A stretch of 64,000 bases of DNA. It comes from an uncultured Pseudomonadota bacterium. Its GTDB lineage: Bacteria; Pseudomonadota; Gammaproteobacteria; Steroidobacterales; Steroidobacteraceae. The notes beneath the pieces are model-generated. The model ran no database searches. It was not told the origin of the DNA and saw only the letters and a list, made by a program, of their open reading frames with translations. Location of the stretch: the NCBI GenBank assembly GCA_946479515.1, contig CAMLGF010000002.1:1-64000 (forward strand). Reading direction: 5' to 3'. Made by a program: the position numbers and the translations under genes. Below, in pieces: positions 45,764-55,043 of this stretch. The stretch's first letter is position 1. Each line of letters opens with the position of its first letter.

Positions 45764-46618
45764 GTGAATCGTCTTTCAGCCCTGGTTGCAACCCTGGCCC
45801 TGGTTTTCCTGGTCACTGCATCGGTCAACGCTGCGGAAAAGAAGCTCGACCGCGTCTTCACGGTCTCGCCTGGCGGAACGCTCACCGTGGACGCCGACGC
45901 CGCGTCCGTGAAGGTGACCGGCGCCGAAGGCAATCAGGTCAGCGTCCATATGACTGCCCGCGGCTCGGACCAGGATCTGGCCGACACCCGGCTCGAAGCT
46001 GCCCAGAGCGGCGATGACGTGAACGTCACCTTGCGTCGCCGGGACAAGGGCAGCTGGTTCTCGTGGCGCTCCTGGAGCGGCGAGCAACGCATCGAGGTGC
46101 GCGTGCCTCGGAATTACGCGGTCAGCGTTCGCACGGGCGGCGGCGGCATCGATCTGCAGGACACGATCGGCTCGGCGACGTTGAAGACCTCCGGCGGGGA
46201 CATCACGGTGAGGAACCTGACGGGCCGCGTCGAGCTGCGAACTTCGGGTGGCGGAATCCACGCCGACACCATCCGCGGCAACGTCGATGCGGACACCTCC
46301 GGCGGCGATGTTCGCGTACTGCGCATCGACGGCAGGATCAAGGTCAATACCAGCGGCGGCAGCGTGCGCTGCAGTCTCGTGGGCGCCAACCGGGAAATCC
46401 TGGCGACGACTTCCGGAGGCGACATCGCCCTGCTATTGCCGGCGGGCACGCGAGGCGAGGTCGAAGCCTCCACGAGCGGGGGCGACGTGACGTCCGACCT
46501 GCCGATCCAGGCCACCGTGCGCAAGGAGGGGCGGCTGGAAGGTACGCTCAATGGCGGCGGTCCGCTGATCCGGGCGCGCACCTCCGGCGGCAGCATCTCA
46601 CTGCGCGCCGAGAATTGA
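45764..46618 (+). CDS. Exported DUF4097-family beta-repeat protein
   Basis: 284 residues from GTG 45764 with AAAGGAG six bases upstream. A signal peptide (NRLSALVATLALVFLVTASVNA) is followed by a repetitive beta-solenoid-like domain. The motif TSGG occurs seven times at roughly 20-residue intervals, each followed by a beta pair (for example TSGGDITVRNL, TSGGGIHADTI, TSGGDVRVLRI), plus one TGGGG variant. This is the DUF4097/adhesin-like pattern of unknown function found in many envelope proteins. It is divergent from the subtilase and convergent with the phosphorylase gene. Confidence 0.85.
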   Translation: MNRLSALVATLALVFLVTASVNAAEKKLDRVFTVSPGGTLTVDADAASVKVTGAEGNQVSVHMTARGSDQDLADTRLEAAQSGDDVNVTLRRRDKGSWFSWRSWSGEQRIEVRVPRNYAVSVRTGGGGIDLQDTIGSATLKTSGGDITVRNLTGRVELRTSGGGIHADTIRGNVDADTSGGDVRVLRIDGRIKVNTSGGSVRCSLVGANREILATTSGGDIALLLPAGTRGEVEASTSGGDVTSDLPIQATVRKEGRLEGTLNGGGPLIRARTSGGSISLRAEN

Positions 46619-46632
46619 GCGCAAACCCCCGC

Positions 46633-48336
46633 TCAGCGCAGATAGGCCTCGGTGGCATAACGGCGCATCATGCGATGCGAGTTGAAATACGCGGCGTTCT
46701 TGGTGATCGTGCCTTGCATGACGGCGGTCCAGCCGCCCTGCGCGTCGTTGCCGTAGTACAGGGGCAGGATCACGCGTTCCAGCTTGTCGTACAGCGACGG
46801 CGCATCTTCGATGGCCCAGCCGGTGATGCCTTCGATGCAGCCTTCCACCCACCAGCCGTCGAGCACGGACAGGCTGGGAACACCGTTGAAGGCGGCCTTC
46901 ATGCCGCTGGTGCCCGACGCTTCATACGGCGGCAGTGGCGTGTTCAGCCACAGATCCGCGCCGGCCACCAGGCCTTGCGCCATGGCCATGTCGTAATCCT
47001 GTAGATAGACGCAGGGGACGGCGCTGCCGAGCGCGGCCATGCGCTCGTGCAGGGTCGCGATCAGCGCCTTGCCCGGCTCGTCGCGCGGATGGGCCTTGCC
47101 GGCGAGCACGATCTGGAATGGCAGCGCGCGGGCGACCGCCATCAGACGTTCCAGATCGGTGAACAGCAGGTCCGGTCGCTTGTAGGCGGTCATGCGCCGG
47201 GCGAACGCCAGGATGGGGAGGTCGCTGCGCAATGCGATGCCCGAGGCCGATCGCACCGAATCGACGAGCGCCTGCCTGGCGCGCGCATGCGCCGCCAGGA
47301 TGGCCGCGCCCGGAATCCGGTCCCCACGCACCAGCAGCTCTGGTTCGTGGCACCAGCCGGGGATGTAGTGATCGTACAGCTCGCGAAAGCTCGCCGCCGT
47401 CCAGGTGAACGGATGGATGCCGTTGGTGATGGCGCGCACGCGAAATCCCGGAAACATGCGCTGCGACACTTCCGCGTGCCGCCGCGCGACGCCATTCACG
47501 AACTCGCTCAGGTTCAGCCCCAGGCGCGTCATGTTGAGCACGTCCTCGCCCCCGAGCGAGCGGAGCACGGCCAGCTCCTGCGCCTGGCTCGCGGTGAGAT
47601 CGGCCGCGCCGTAGAGCAGCCGCTGCACCAGCTCGTAGCTGAAGCGATCATGGCCCGCATCCACTGGCGTATGCGTGGTGAAGCAACACCGCTCGCGCAC
47701 GCGTGGCAGGTCATAGGGCGACTCGCCCGGGCGCAGATCGCGCTGCGCCCACGCGAAGCGGCGCAGCAGCTCCAGGCCGAGCAATGCCGAATGACCCTCG
47801 TTCATGTGGTAGGTCTCGATCTCGAAGCCGAGCGCGTGCAGGATGCGCACGCCGCCGAGGCCGAGGATGATTTCCTGCTTCAGGCGGTAGGTATCGTCGC
47901 CGCCATACAGGTAGTGCGTGAGCTCCCGGTCCTCCGGGTGATTCTCCGGTAGATAGGTATCCAGCAGGATCACGGGCGCGGAGCCGGTCATGTGACTCTC
48001 GATCACGTACAGCCACGCGCCCACCCACACCGTGCGCCCCTCGAAGCGCACCGCCACCCGCGCATCCAGGGGCTGTGCCCAGTCGGCCGGGTTCCACATG
48101 GCGGGGCGTTCGCTCTGCCGCCCCTGTGCATCGATCTCCTGGTGGAAGTGGCCCGCGCGGCTGACGGGGCAGACGCCGACCAGCGGCAGACTCAGGTCGG
48201 CCGCCGAGCGCAGCGTGTCGCCCGCGAGCACGCCGAGTCCACCCGCGTAGGTGCCGATCTGCGAACGTAGCGCGATCTCCATGGAGAAATAGGCGACGCG
48301 AGGCACGCGCGTGAATTCATGCAGTCCTTCGGACAT
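46633..48336 (-). CDS. Alpha-glucan phosphorylase (GT35, short type)
   Basis: 567 residues. The N-terminus VAYFSMEIALRSQIGTYAGG, the MNEGHSAL loop, the TTHTPVDAGHDRF segment and the PLP-lysine region YEASGTSGMKAAFNG mark the short alpha-glucan phosphorylase class, about 300 residues shorter than GlgP/MalP. It splits alpha-1,4-glucan with phosphate to glucose-1-phosphate in the cytosol. No glycogen gene is adjacent, so it is isolated from its pathway here. Confidence 0.92.
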   Translation of the reverse strand: MSEGLHEFTRVPRVAYFSMEIALRSQIGTYAGGLGVLAGDTLRSAADLSLPLVGVCPVSRAGHFHQEIDAQGRQSERPAMWNPADWAQPLDARVAVRFEGRTVWVGAWLYVIESHMTGSAPVILLDTYLPENHPEDRELTHYLYGGDDTYRLKQEIILGLGGVRILHALGFEIETYHMNEGHSALLGLELLRRFAWAQRDLRPGESPYDLPRVRERCCFTTHTPVDAGHDRFSYELVQRLLYGAADLTASQAQELAVLRSLGGEDVLNMTRLGLNLSEFVNGVARRHAEVSQRMFPGFRVRAITNGIHPFTWTAASFRELYDHYIPGWCHEPELLVRGDRIPGAAILAAHARARQALVDSVRSASGIALRSDLPILAFARRMTAYKRPDLLFTDLERLMAVARALPFQIVLAGKAHPRDEPGKALIATLHERMAALGSAVPCVYLQDYDMAMAQGLVAGADLWLNTPLPPYEASGTSGMKAAFNGVPSLSVLDGWWVEGCIEGITGWAIEDAPSLYDKLERVILPLYYGNDAQGGWTAVMQGTITKNAAYFNSHRMMRRYATEAYLR

Positions 48337-48495
48337 GCCGTAACCCTCGTTGCCTGTCTCGGGAACCTGCCGGTCGACAGAGCCGCGACTGGCGTGCGCG
48401 AACGGAACTCATGGCATCGAATCTCACATGCCGCGCGACTCGCTACATTCGTGCGACTACCTATTCTTCCGTGCGGGTGCCGAAGCGCAAGCCGG

Positions 48496-49107
48496 TCAAC
48501 CCGGCGCCACGGACAGCCGCCAGTGGGCACCGATCGACAAGCCGCGGGTCGAGATGCCGAGTTCGCGCAGCCACGACGCGACCGCATGATTCGAATTCCA
48601 GGAGGCGGAGTAGAAATGCGGATGCGACACGAAGCTCATGCCGACATCGGGGTTGGCCACTTCTGTGTCGCGCCGAGCGGCGTATTGCGCCTCCATGCGC
48701 GCCACGAACGCCAACAGCCGAGCCCGCTCGACCGGCACGGAAAGGATTTCCTCTGGCGAGGGAACCTGCCGTCGCACGTTGTCGAGGGTTGCGGGCCCGG
48801 CGAGCAGGCCACGGCCGAGCGCCGCCGGGGTCGGCCAGAGCAATGCGGCGGCTCCGTCGCGCCAGCGATGATTCCCCAGTGCGTACCAATTCCAGTCGCC
48901 ATAGGCATAGCGGAGCAACCGGCCGCCAGGGGTGGGAACCACCAGGCTCGTCGTTCGCCCGTGGTCGACGATGAACACGTGGATGGGGTCGGACAGCGCG
49001 GCTTGCGGTGTGACTACCGTCGGGCAAGTGACCAGTCCCCACGCGAGCAGCAAAACGGCCGCAAGCAGCGAAACGACGATGCTGAACTTCCGCGTGTTCA
49101 TTCCCAT
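48496..49107 (-). CDS. DUF2459 family membrane-anchored protein
   Basis: 203 residues. An N-terminal hydrophobic anchor (VVSLLAAVLLLAWGLVTC) is followed by a soluble domain with the DUF2459 pattern: IHVFIVDHGRTTSLVVP, YAYGDWNWYALG, then NHAVASWLRELG and IGAHWRLSVAPG. Function unknown. The residues VDHGRTTSLV and NSNHAVA could hold a catalytic His/Ser or Cys-type site, but none is established. ATG at 49107 or 49101 (M3) are both possible. It sits 160 bases upstream of the phosphorylase on the same strand. Confidence 0.75.
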   Translation of the reverse strand: MGMNTRKFSIVVSLLAAVLLLAWGLVTCPTVVTPQAALSDPIHVFIVDHGRTTSLVVPTPGGRLLRYAYGDWNWYALGNHRWRDGAAALLWPTPAALGRGLLAGPATLDNVRRQVPSPEEILSVPVERARLLAFVARMEAQYAARRDTEVANPDVGMSFVSHPHFYSASWNSNHAVASWLRELGISTRGLSIGAHWRLSVAPG

Positions 49108-49180
49108 GTCGGCCGGCGGGGCCGCCGAATATCGAGAGCTCCCATGCTCGGCGCCCGCCGGACGATGGTGAATCCGCAGT

Positions 49181-49217
49181 AATACGGGCTACCCGGCGCT
49201 GTCCTACAGCCCGTATT
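49181..49217. repeat. 10-bp inverted repeat with 17-base spacer
   Basis: AATACGGGCT (49181-49190) and AGCCCGTATT (49208-49217) are perfect inverted copies in the divergent region between the DUF2459 gene and the GH12 gene. On either strand it could fold as a stem-loop in a 5' leader or act as a bipartite protein site. It is immediately upstream of an AT-rich stretch (ATATTTGAAAATCTTTTT, about 49221-49238) that may hold the GH12 promoter. Confidence 0.5.
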
Positions 49218-49294
49218 CGCATATTTGAAAATCTTTTTCAGCCATGAACAAAATGCCCGCGGACTCCAATAATCCGAAACAGGGGGATTCAGTG

Positions 49295-49990
49295 ATGAGA
49301 TCCAAAATAAGGTTTGCATCCGTGCTTGCCGTCGGAAGCCTGGCGCTGCTGACGGGCGCCGCGGCTCATGCCGCCGTCTGGAATTCATGCGATCGGTACG
49401 CGTCCTGGTCCAATGGCGGTTACACGCTTTACAACAACATCTGGGGCAGCGGCGCGGGCTGGCAATGCATCTGGGCCAACAACGGCTCGAACTGGGGCGT
49501 CGCGGCCAATCACGGTGCGAGTGGCGGAATCAAGTCTTATCCCAACAGCACGAAGTGGCTGAACAAGAACACCAACAACACGCCCTGGGCGGGCACGTGG
49601 TTCTCGGTGAGCGTGCCCAATTCCGGCGCGTACACCACCACCTTCGATGTGTGGGGCAACGGCACGCAATATGAAGTCATGATGTGGATGAACAAGCAGG
49701 GCTCGATCGGCCCCATCGGTTCATTGCAGGCTTCCAACCAGTCGATCGGCGGACACGTCTGGAACGTGTACCGCGGCTCGCACAGCGGCATCCAGGTCTT
49801 CTCGTTCGTGCGGACGTCGAACACCAACTCGGCGAATGTCGACCACAAGGCGATCTGGAACTGGCTGCAGAATCGCGGCTGGTGGAACAACCCCTACATG
49901 GGGACCATCCAGTTCGGCTTCGAGATCACGAACACGAGCAACCAGAACCAGAACTTCGTGGTCAACGGCCGTTCGGACTGGAACGGCTAG
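49295..49990 (+). CDS. Secreted GH12 endoglucanase/xyloglucanase
   Basis: 231 residues from ATG 49295, preceded by AGGGGGA; an upstream in-frame ATG gives a non-signal extension. A Sec signal (ASVLAVGSLALLTGAAAHA) is followed by a GH12 beta-jelly-roll: NNIWGSGAGWQCIWAN, TQYEVMMWMN with the nucleophile Glu127, VDHKAIWNWL, and IQFGFEITNTS with the acid/base Glu210. These enzymes cut beta-1,4-glucans or xyloglucan outside the cell. With the GH29, GH3 and GH1 genes 30 kb away, a fucosylated xyloglucan route is plausible (inference). Confidence 0.92.
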   Translation: MRSKIRFASVLAVGSLALLTGAAAHAAVWNSCDRYASWSNGGYTLYNNIWGSGAGWQCIWANNGSNWGVAANHGASGGIKSYPNSTKWLNKNTNNTPWAGTWFSVSVPNSGAYTTTFDVWGNGTQYEVMMWMNKQGSIGPIGSLQASNQSIGGHVWNVYRGSHSGIQVFSFVRTSNTNSANVDHKAIWNWLQNRGWWNNPYMGTIQFGFEITNTSNQNQNFVVNGRSDWNG

Positions 49991-50015
49991 CCCGGATCGC
50001 AACCGGTACTGGCTG

Positions 50016-51056
50016 ATGGCTGGCCGGAACACCCGCCGCGCCCTGTCCGTCGTCGGCGCCGGCGCGCTGGCATTGTTGGCGTATTTCGCCAGCAGCCTCG
50101 CGTCGAAACCGTCGACCGTGCAGGGCGCGGCGCCCGATGGCACCCTGCCACCGGCCGGCCCGACGTGGGAGCAACTGATGGGCCGCTCCGTGCAGGCGCG
50201 CAAGGCGGGGGCGGCCCAGGATGCGGAAACTCTTCTCGAACAGGCGACGGCGCTCGCCGACTCGTTCGATACCCATGACATGCGCCGTGCCCACACCCGC
50301 ATGGCGCAGGCGGAGTTCTATCTCTGGCGCGGCCAGGGCCAGCTCGCCGAGCAGGCCTACAAGGACGCCGTGAAGATCGGCGAGGCAACCGGGGGAGCAA
50401 TGCACCCCGAGATGGTCAGCTTGCTGGAGGGTCTCGCGAACTTCTACTACTACCGCGAACGTTACGACGAGGTGGTGCCGGTCTTCACCCGCATTCTAAC
50501 TATCGTCCGCGCAGGAGATCCGCAGGACCCCCACGAAGAGGCTCGGCGGTTGCGCAATCTCGCACAGGTCGAACTGCTACGCGGCCGACCTGCGCAGGCC
50601 GCCTCCTTCCATCTGCAGGCGCTGGAAGTGGTCGAGGCCAGTTCCGACAGATACCCGGGCGAACTCGCCGAATTCCAGCAGGCCGCGGCGGAAGGCTATC
50701 TTGCCTGGGGAAGGGCCGTGCAGGCGGAGTCTCTGGCGGCGCGCGCGCTCCAACAGGTGGAGACACTCGCCGGCCCTGAAAGTCTGGACGCGGTCGCGTA
50801 TCTCAAGACGCTGGCCGACGCCAGGTTGCTGGCGGGCCGGCCCGAATCAGCGGCAACGCTTTACCAGCGCGGCATCGCCATTCTCCAACGGGTCGATGGC
50901 GCCGCACCTTCCGACCTCACGCCATTCCTGCAGGGTCTGGGCACGGCACTGCGGAACCAGGGGAGATCCCGTGAAGCGGACATCCAGACTGCACGCGCGC
51001 AAGGATTCGCCGAACAGCTGAATAAAGGAGAGATCGATGAACGATCGAGTCCCTAG
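50016..51056 (+). CDS. Membrane-anchored TPR-repeat protein
   Basis: 346 residues from ATG 50016; an open frame upstream is a shadow of the GH12 gene. N-terminal hydrophobic segment (ALSVVGAGALALLAYFASSLA) then helical repeats with the TPR pattern (for example AEQAYKDAVKIGEA, AASFHLQALEVVE, AATLYQRGIAILQ), about six units across the periplasm-facing part. Likely a scaffold. It overlaps the coiled-coil gene by 20 bases and is 25 bases after GH12. Confidence 0.75.
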   Translation: MAGRNTRRALSVVGAGALALLAYFASSLASKPSTVQGAAPDGTLPPAGPTWEQLMGRSVQARKAGAAQDAETLLEQATALADSFDTHDMRRAHTRMAQAEFYLWRGQGQLAEQAYKDAVKIGEATGGAMHPEMVSLLEGLANFYYYRERYDEVVPVFTRILTIVRAGDPQDPHEEARRLRNLAQVELLRGRPAQAASFHLQALEVVEASSDRYPGELAEFQQAAAEGYLAWGRAVQAESLAARALQQVETLAGPESLDAVAYLKTLADARLLAGRPESAATLYQRGIAILQRVDGAAPSDLTPFLQGLGTALRNQGRSREADIQTARAQGFAEQLNKGEIDERSSP

Positions 51057-51645
51057 GGTCATCGGCATCTTGGCGCTGGGGCTGCTGCTCTCGGCGATCA
51101 TCGGCTCGGGTTTTTCGCAGTCGAGCAGCAACACCGCAACAGTTTCCGTACGTCCGGTGTCGCCCCCTCACGGCGGCGACGACGCCTTGCTGAAAGAGGT
51201 GCGCGCCATCCGCGAAATACTTCAGCAGGCGGGAGGCGCCACGCAGCGGGAACAGATGATCGTGGAGCGCATTCGCACGCATGACGAGCGGGTGGAATGG
51301 CTCGATCGTCAGCTCTCGGAACTGCGTGACGAAATCGGTGGCATCGAGGTGCATCTGCGCCAGACCGACGAGCGTGAAAAGGCGCTGGAGAGCCAGATTC
51401 CACGAGCCACCGATCCCGCACAGCGGCAGGCACGCGAAGCGGAGCAGAAGGAAATGCGCTTCATGGCGGAGGCCCAGAGGCAGCGCCTCGATCGCCTGCG
51501 CGAGCGCGAGGCAACCATGGCCGAACATATGGAAAGAGAAGAGCAGACGCTCAGGAGCCTGGAAGTGCGCCTGGAAGCGCTCGACCGCGAGCTCGAAGCA
51601 GAAGCTCGCAGCAGCATCGGATTCAATCGCGGCGGCGGCCGTTGA
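51037..51645 (+). CDS. Membrane-anchored coiled-coil protein of unknown function
   Basis: 202 residues: an N-terminal membrane segment (VIGILALGLLLSAIIGSGF), a short linker, then a long charged helix from about residue 50 to 195 with heptad-like spacing (EWLDRQLSELRDEIGGIEVHL, EREATMAEHMEREEQTLRSL). No family motif was recognised. It overlaps the TPR gene by 20 bases and is probably co-expressed with it; it may form a periplasmic rod or partner for the TPR scaffold. Confidence 0.7.
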   Translation: MNDRVPRVIGILALGLLLSAIIGSGFSQSSSNTATVSVRPVSPPHGGDDALLKEVRAIREILQQAGGATQREQMIVERIRTHDERVEWLDRQLSELRDEIGGIEVHLRQTDEREKALESQIPRATDPAQRQAREAEQKEMRFMAEAQRQRLDRLREREATMAEHMEREEQTLRSLEVRLEALDRELEAEARSSIGFNRGGGR

Positions 51646-51851
51646 CGAGCAATGCAGATTACGCAAGCCGGAGAAAATTAGTTGCATAGGTGAGAAACGA
51701 ACCCCCTGCTAGCTTCGATCCGGATGCCATGGGCCGATCGTCGGCGCCGCGCGTGCGGTGAACGTGGCAGAAAGTTTCTGGCAACGCGGGGGAGCCGGCT
51801 GCAAGACCGGACAGGACATTCCCCGCCAGCCGTCGAACAGGGGGTTTGTTC

Positions 51852-54800
51852 ATGAGTCATCGAGTTCGGTCCGTCCGCAGCAATGTGAAGCCGGTAGCGA
51901 CGGCAGTCGCTCGAGCGCTGGCGGATTCACGGCGATCCGCAATCCATTGGCGCCGTGCATCCTTGCTCGGCATCGGCGCGGTGCTGCTGCCGGCCTTCGC
52001 CGGCGCACAGAACGCGGCGGCGGAGAATTCAGCGCCGGCGACCGCTGCTCCGGCGTCCGGCGACGTCGAAACCATCGTCGTCTCGGCGCGTCGCGAGGCG
52101 ATTCAGAACGCGACCGAGCGCAAGAAGAATGCCGAGTCGATCGTCGACTCCGTGGTCGCGGATGACGCGGGCATGCTGCCCGACAACAGCATCACCGAAG
52201 TGCTGCAGCGCGTCTCGGGCGTGACCATCTCGCGCTTCAACGACGCGGATCACTTCTCGACCGAAGGCAATGGCATCCAGGTCCGCGGCATGTCGGGAGT
52301 CGCCGCGCGGCTCAATGGACGGGAAATCTTCAGCGCGAACGGCGGCAATGGCCTGTCGTGGGGTGACGTGACCCCCGAGCTGATGGCGGCAGTGGACATA
52401 TATAAGAGTCCCACCGCCGACCAGATCGAAGGCGGCCTCGGCGGACAGATCGATCTGCGCACCAAGATGCCGTTCGACTACGACCAGGGGCTGCAGCTCA
52501 ATGGCTCGGCCGAGGTCAACTACGGTGACATGGCGGATGCGACCAATCCGAATGTGTCCGGATTGATCAGCAATCGCTGGGACACCGGTCTCGGCGAGTT
52601 CGGGTTTCTGGTCGACCTCTCGTACAGCAAGCTCACGCAGCGAGCCAACTTCCTGCGCATGGAACCCTTCTATCGGACGTCGTTGCCCGACGGCTCCGGC
52701 GGCTACATGGATCGGTTCATTCCCGGCGGTTTCGACTACGGCTACGACGAGTTCGAACGCGTCCGCCAGGGCGCCTACGTCGGCCTGCAGTGGAAGCCCA
52801 CTGAAAATCTGTCCCTGTCGCAGACCGCGTTCTACTCGCGCCACGAGACCACCAGCAACGGCATGGGTGTGTTCGCCACGAGCAAGCAGGGCTTCTGGGC
52901 CTATGCCGACTGGGGCGGTGGGCCGCAATTCTTCGGCGGCGCCGCGGACGGCGGTACCGATGGCCTGGCAGTGGATCCGGCCGCGAGCACCTTCGATGAG
53001 AATGGCGTGCTGTTGACGGCGCCGCAGGTGTTCGTCAGGAACCCGAATACCTGGGAGCCCGCCGGCGGCATCCAGACGGGCGGCAACAGCTCCTTCGGCA
53101 AGGGCGAGAGCTGGACTCGCGAGTTGAGCACCAGCTTCGAGTGGCAGCCCATCGACCGATTGATGGTGAAGGGCGCGGCCCAATTCGTGCGATCCGAAGT
53201 CGACAGCCGTGGCTACGACGTCTTCCCGGCGATGAACCTGCCCGGCTCGTACAGCCTCGATCTGACCGGCGAATTTCCGCAGATCGCCTTCACCAGCGCG
53301 CCTTCGGTGGAAGACCCGGTGAATACGCGGTGGCAGGCGCACATGCCGAACCGCCAGTTCAACAAGGGCGACATGGATGCGTACAACCTCGACGCCGAAT
53401 TCTCGATCTCGGAGGAGGGCTTCTTCCGTTCGGTGCGGGCCGGCGTGCGCCACGCCGACCGCCAGGAGAACGACAGCGGCTACTACGGGTGGACGAATCT
53501 CTGCGCGGGTTGGGATGGGTGCGATTTCGCGACGCACACCTTCGATCTGGCCGAGCCCGGCGACGTTCAGTTCCAGACCTTTCCGGACTTCTTCCGCGGC
53601 GATGCCGCGCTGCCCGCGGGCCTCTGGATGCCGAGCCTCGCGCTGGTCCGGCAGTTCGACCCGGCAGCGGTCGACGCGCAATACGGAATCAGCACCACGG
53701 ATCCGACCGCACTGGCGCACAACGGCTTCGAGTTCGTGCCCACGGACAGCCGCCACCAGGAAATCCTCAACAAATCGGCATACGTGATGTTGAAGTTCGC
53801 GGCCTTCGACGGCGGCGCGCTGCCCATCGACGGCAACGTCGGTGTGCGAGTAGTGAGGATCGAAAACATCAGCAATGGTTACTACGATCAGAAAGGCATG
53901 TTCGCCACCGACCAGGACGGCAACCGGATCAACATCGCCGATATTCCCAACCTGTACGACGGCTCGCTCACCCGGTCCGACGGCACGACGGTGACGCGTG
54001 GCCTGCCCTCCATCAACCTGCGCTTCCGGCCCAGCGACTCCGTGCAGGTTCGCCTTGCCTATGGCGTGACCATGGATCAGGCGCAGTTCAACGATCTGCG
54101 GGCCACGGGCAGCGTTTCGGCCAACCGCACCAATGACGTGTTCAACGGCACGTTCAATGCCGATACCGGCAACCCCTTGTTGAAGCCCGTCATCTCCCGC
54201 AACAGCGACCTGTCGCTCGAGTGGTATCACGGCGGCGCAACGGCCCACCTCTCGCTGTTCCACAAGGACATCACGGACGCGCTGGTGTACTCCAGCGTCG
54301 TGAAGGATGTGCCCGTGTTCCTGAACGACGGCAGCACCACCACCATCCAGGCGAATCGCAAGGAGGTGAACAATTCCACCGAGAAATCCACGATCAAGGG
54401 CTTCGAGGTCGGCGGACGGATGTTCTTCGATGAACTGCCGGCGCCCTGGAATGGATTCGGCCTGGAAGCCAACTACACGTACATCGACAGCAAATCGCCG
54501 GGCGACATCTACTACGACATCGACGGCGGTGAGCACGACGATGCGCCGGTGCGCGGGCTTTCCGAGAACACCTACAACCTGCAGTTGATGTTCGAGAAGC
54601 CCAAGTTCGGCGCGCGCCTGGCGTGGAGCTGGCGCAGCGAGTACCTGTTGAGCACGGACACCAATGGCACGAATGGCGACTACTGGTACTTCCCCACGCC
54701 GAATCTCGGCGCGACGGACACCATCATGCCGACCTTCAGCGACATTGCGCTGCCGACCTTCTCCGACTCGTACGGCCAGCTCGACTTCGGCGCGTCCTAT

Positions 54801-54977
54801 CGGCCGACGGAGAACCTGTCGTTGTCGATCGACTTCCGCAACCTGCTGGACGAGGTCAGCAAGACCTTCACCACGGGCTATCTCGACGCCGAGACCGGCA
54901 AGTACGACTCCAAGGTCGCACGCAGCTGGTTCATCAGTGACCGACGCGTCACTCTCGGTGTGAGGTACAAGTTCTGA
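51852..54977 (+). CDS. TonB-dependent outer-membrane receptor
   Basis: 1041 residues from ATG 51852; a TTG 6 bases upstream is less likely. A signal-like N-terminus, then a TonB-box-like ETIVVSARRE (about 73-82) and the plug domain with NSITEVLQRVSGVTISRF, GNGIQVRGM and VDIYKSPTADQIEGGLGGQID. A long 22-strand-type barrel ends in the aromatic-terminal ITLGVRYKF pattern (VTLGVRYKF). It moves a large or scarce ligand such as an oligosaccharide or siderophore with TonB energy. The next genes are two halogenase-family enzymes, a neighbourhood seen repeatedly in Xanthomonas- and Caulobacter-type carbohydrate loci. Confidence 0.92.
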   Translation: MSHRVRSVRSNVKPVATAVARALADSRRSAIHWRRASLLGIGAVLLPAFAGAQNAAAENSAPATAAPASGDVETIVVSARREAIQNATERKKNAESIVDSVVADDAGMLPDNSITEVLQRVSGVTISRFNDADHFSTEGNGIQVRGMSGVAARLNGREIFSANGGNGLSWGDVTPELMAAVDIYKSPTADQIEGGLGGQIDLRTKMPFDYDQGLQLNGSAEVNYGDMADATNPNVSGLISNRWDTGLGEFGFLVDLSYSKLTQRANFLRMEPFYRTSLPDGSGGYMDRFIPGGFDYGYDEFERVRQGAYVGLQWKPTENLSLSQTAFYSRHETTSNGMGVFATSKQGFWAYADWGGGPQFFGGAADGGTDGLAVDPAASTFDENGVLLTAPQVFVRNPNTWEPAGGIQTGGNSSFGKGESWTRELSTSFEWQPIDRLMVKGAAQFVRSEVDSRGYDVFPAMNLPGSYSLDLTGEFPQIAFTSAPSVEDPVNTRWQAHMPNRQFNKGDMDAYNLDAEFSISEEGFFRSVRAGVRHADRQENDSGYYGWTNLCAGWDGCDFATHTFDLAEPGDVQFQTFPDFFRGDAALPAGLWMPSLALVRQFDPAAVDAQYGISTTDPTALAHNGFEFVPTDSRHQEILNKSAYVMLKFAAFDGGALPIDGNVGVRVVRIENISNGYYDQKGMFATDQDGNRINIADIPNLYDGSLTRSDGTTVTRGLPSINLRFRPSDSVQVRLAYGVTMDQAQFNDLRATGSVSANRTNDVFNGTFNADTGNPLLKPVISRNSDLSLEWYHGGATAHLSLFHKDITDALVYSSVVKDVPVFLNDGSTTTIQANRKEVNNSTEKSTIKGFEVGGRMFFDELPAPWNGFGLEANYTYIDSKSPGDIYYDIDGGEHDDAPVRGLSENTYNLQLMFEKPKFGARLAWSWRSEYLLSTDTNGTNGDYWYFPTPNLGATDTIMPTFSDIALPTFSDSYGQLDFGASYRPTENLSLSIDFRNLLDEVSKTFTTGYLDAETGKYDSKVARSWFISDRRVTLGVRYKF

Positions 54978-54995
54978 AGGGTACGGGATGACTTC

Positions 54996-55031
54996 GCGAC
55001 GGGGCGGCCGGCGCCACCTGCCGCCCCTCGC
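54996..55031. other. Intergenic hairpin between receptor and halogenase genes
   Basis: Stem GCGA-(C bulge)-GGGGCGGC paired with GCCGCCCC-TCGC around an 11-base loop, in the 66 bases between the receptor stop and the first halogenase ATG. There is no T tract, so it is more likely an mRNA-processing or attenuation element than a terminator, which would fit reduced expression of the downstream genes. Confidence 0.5.
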
Positions 55032-55043
55032 GAGGTCGATGCG

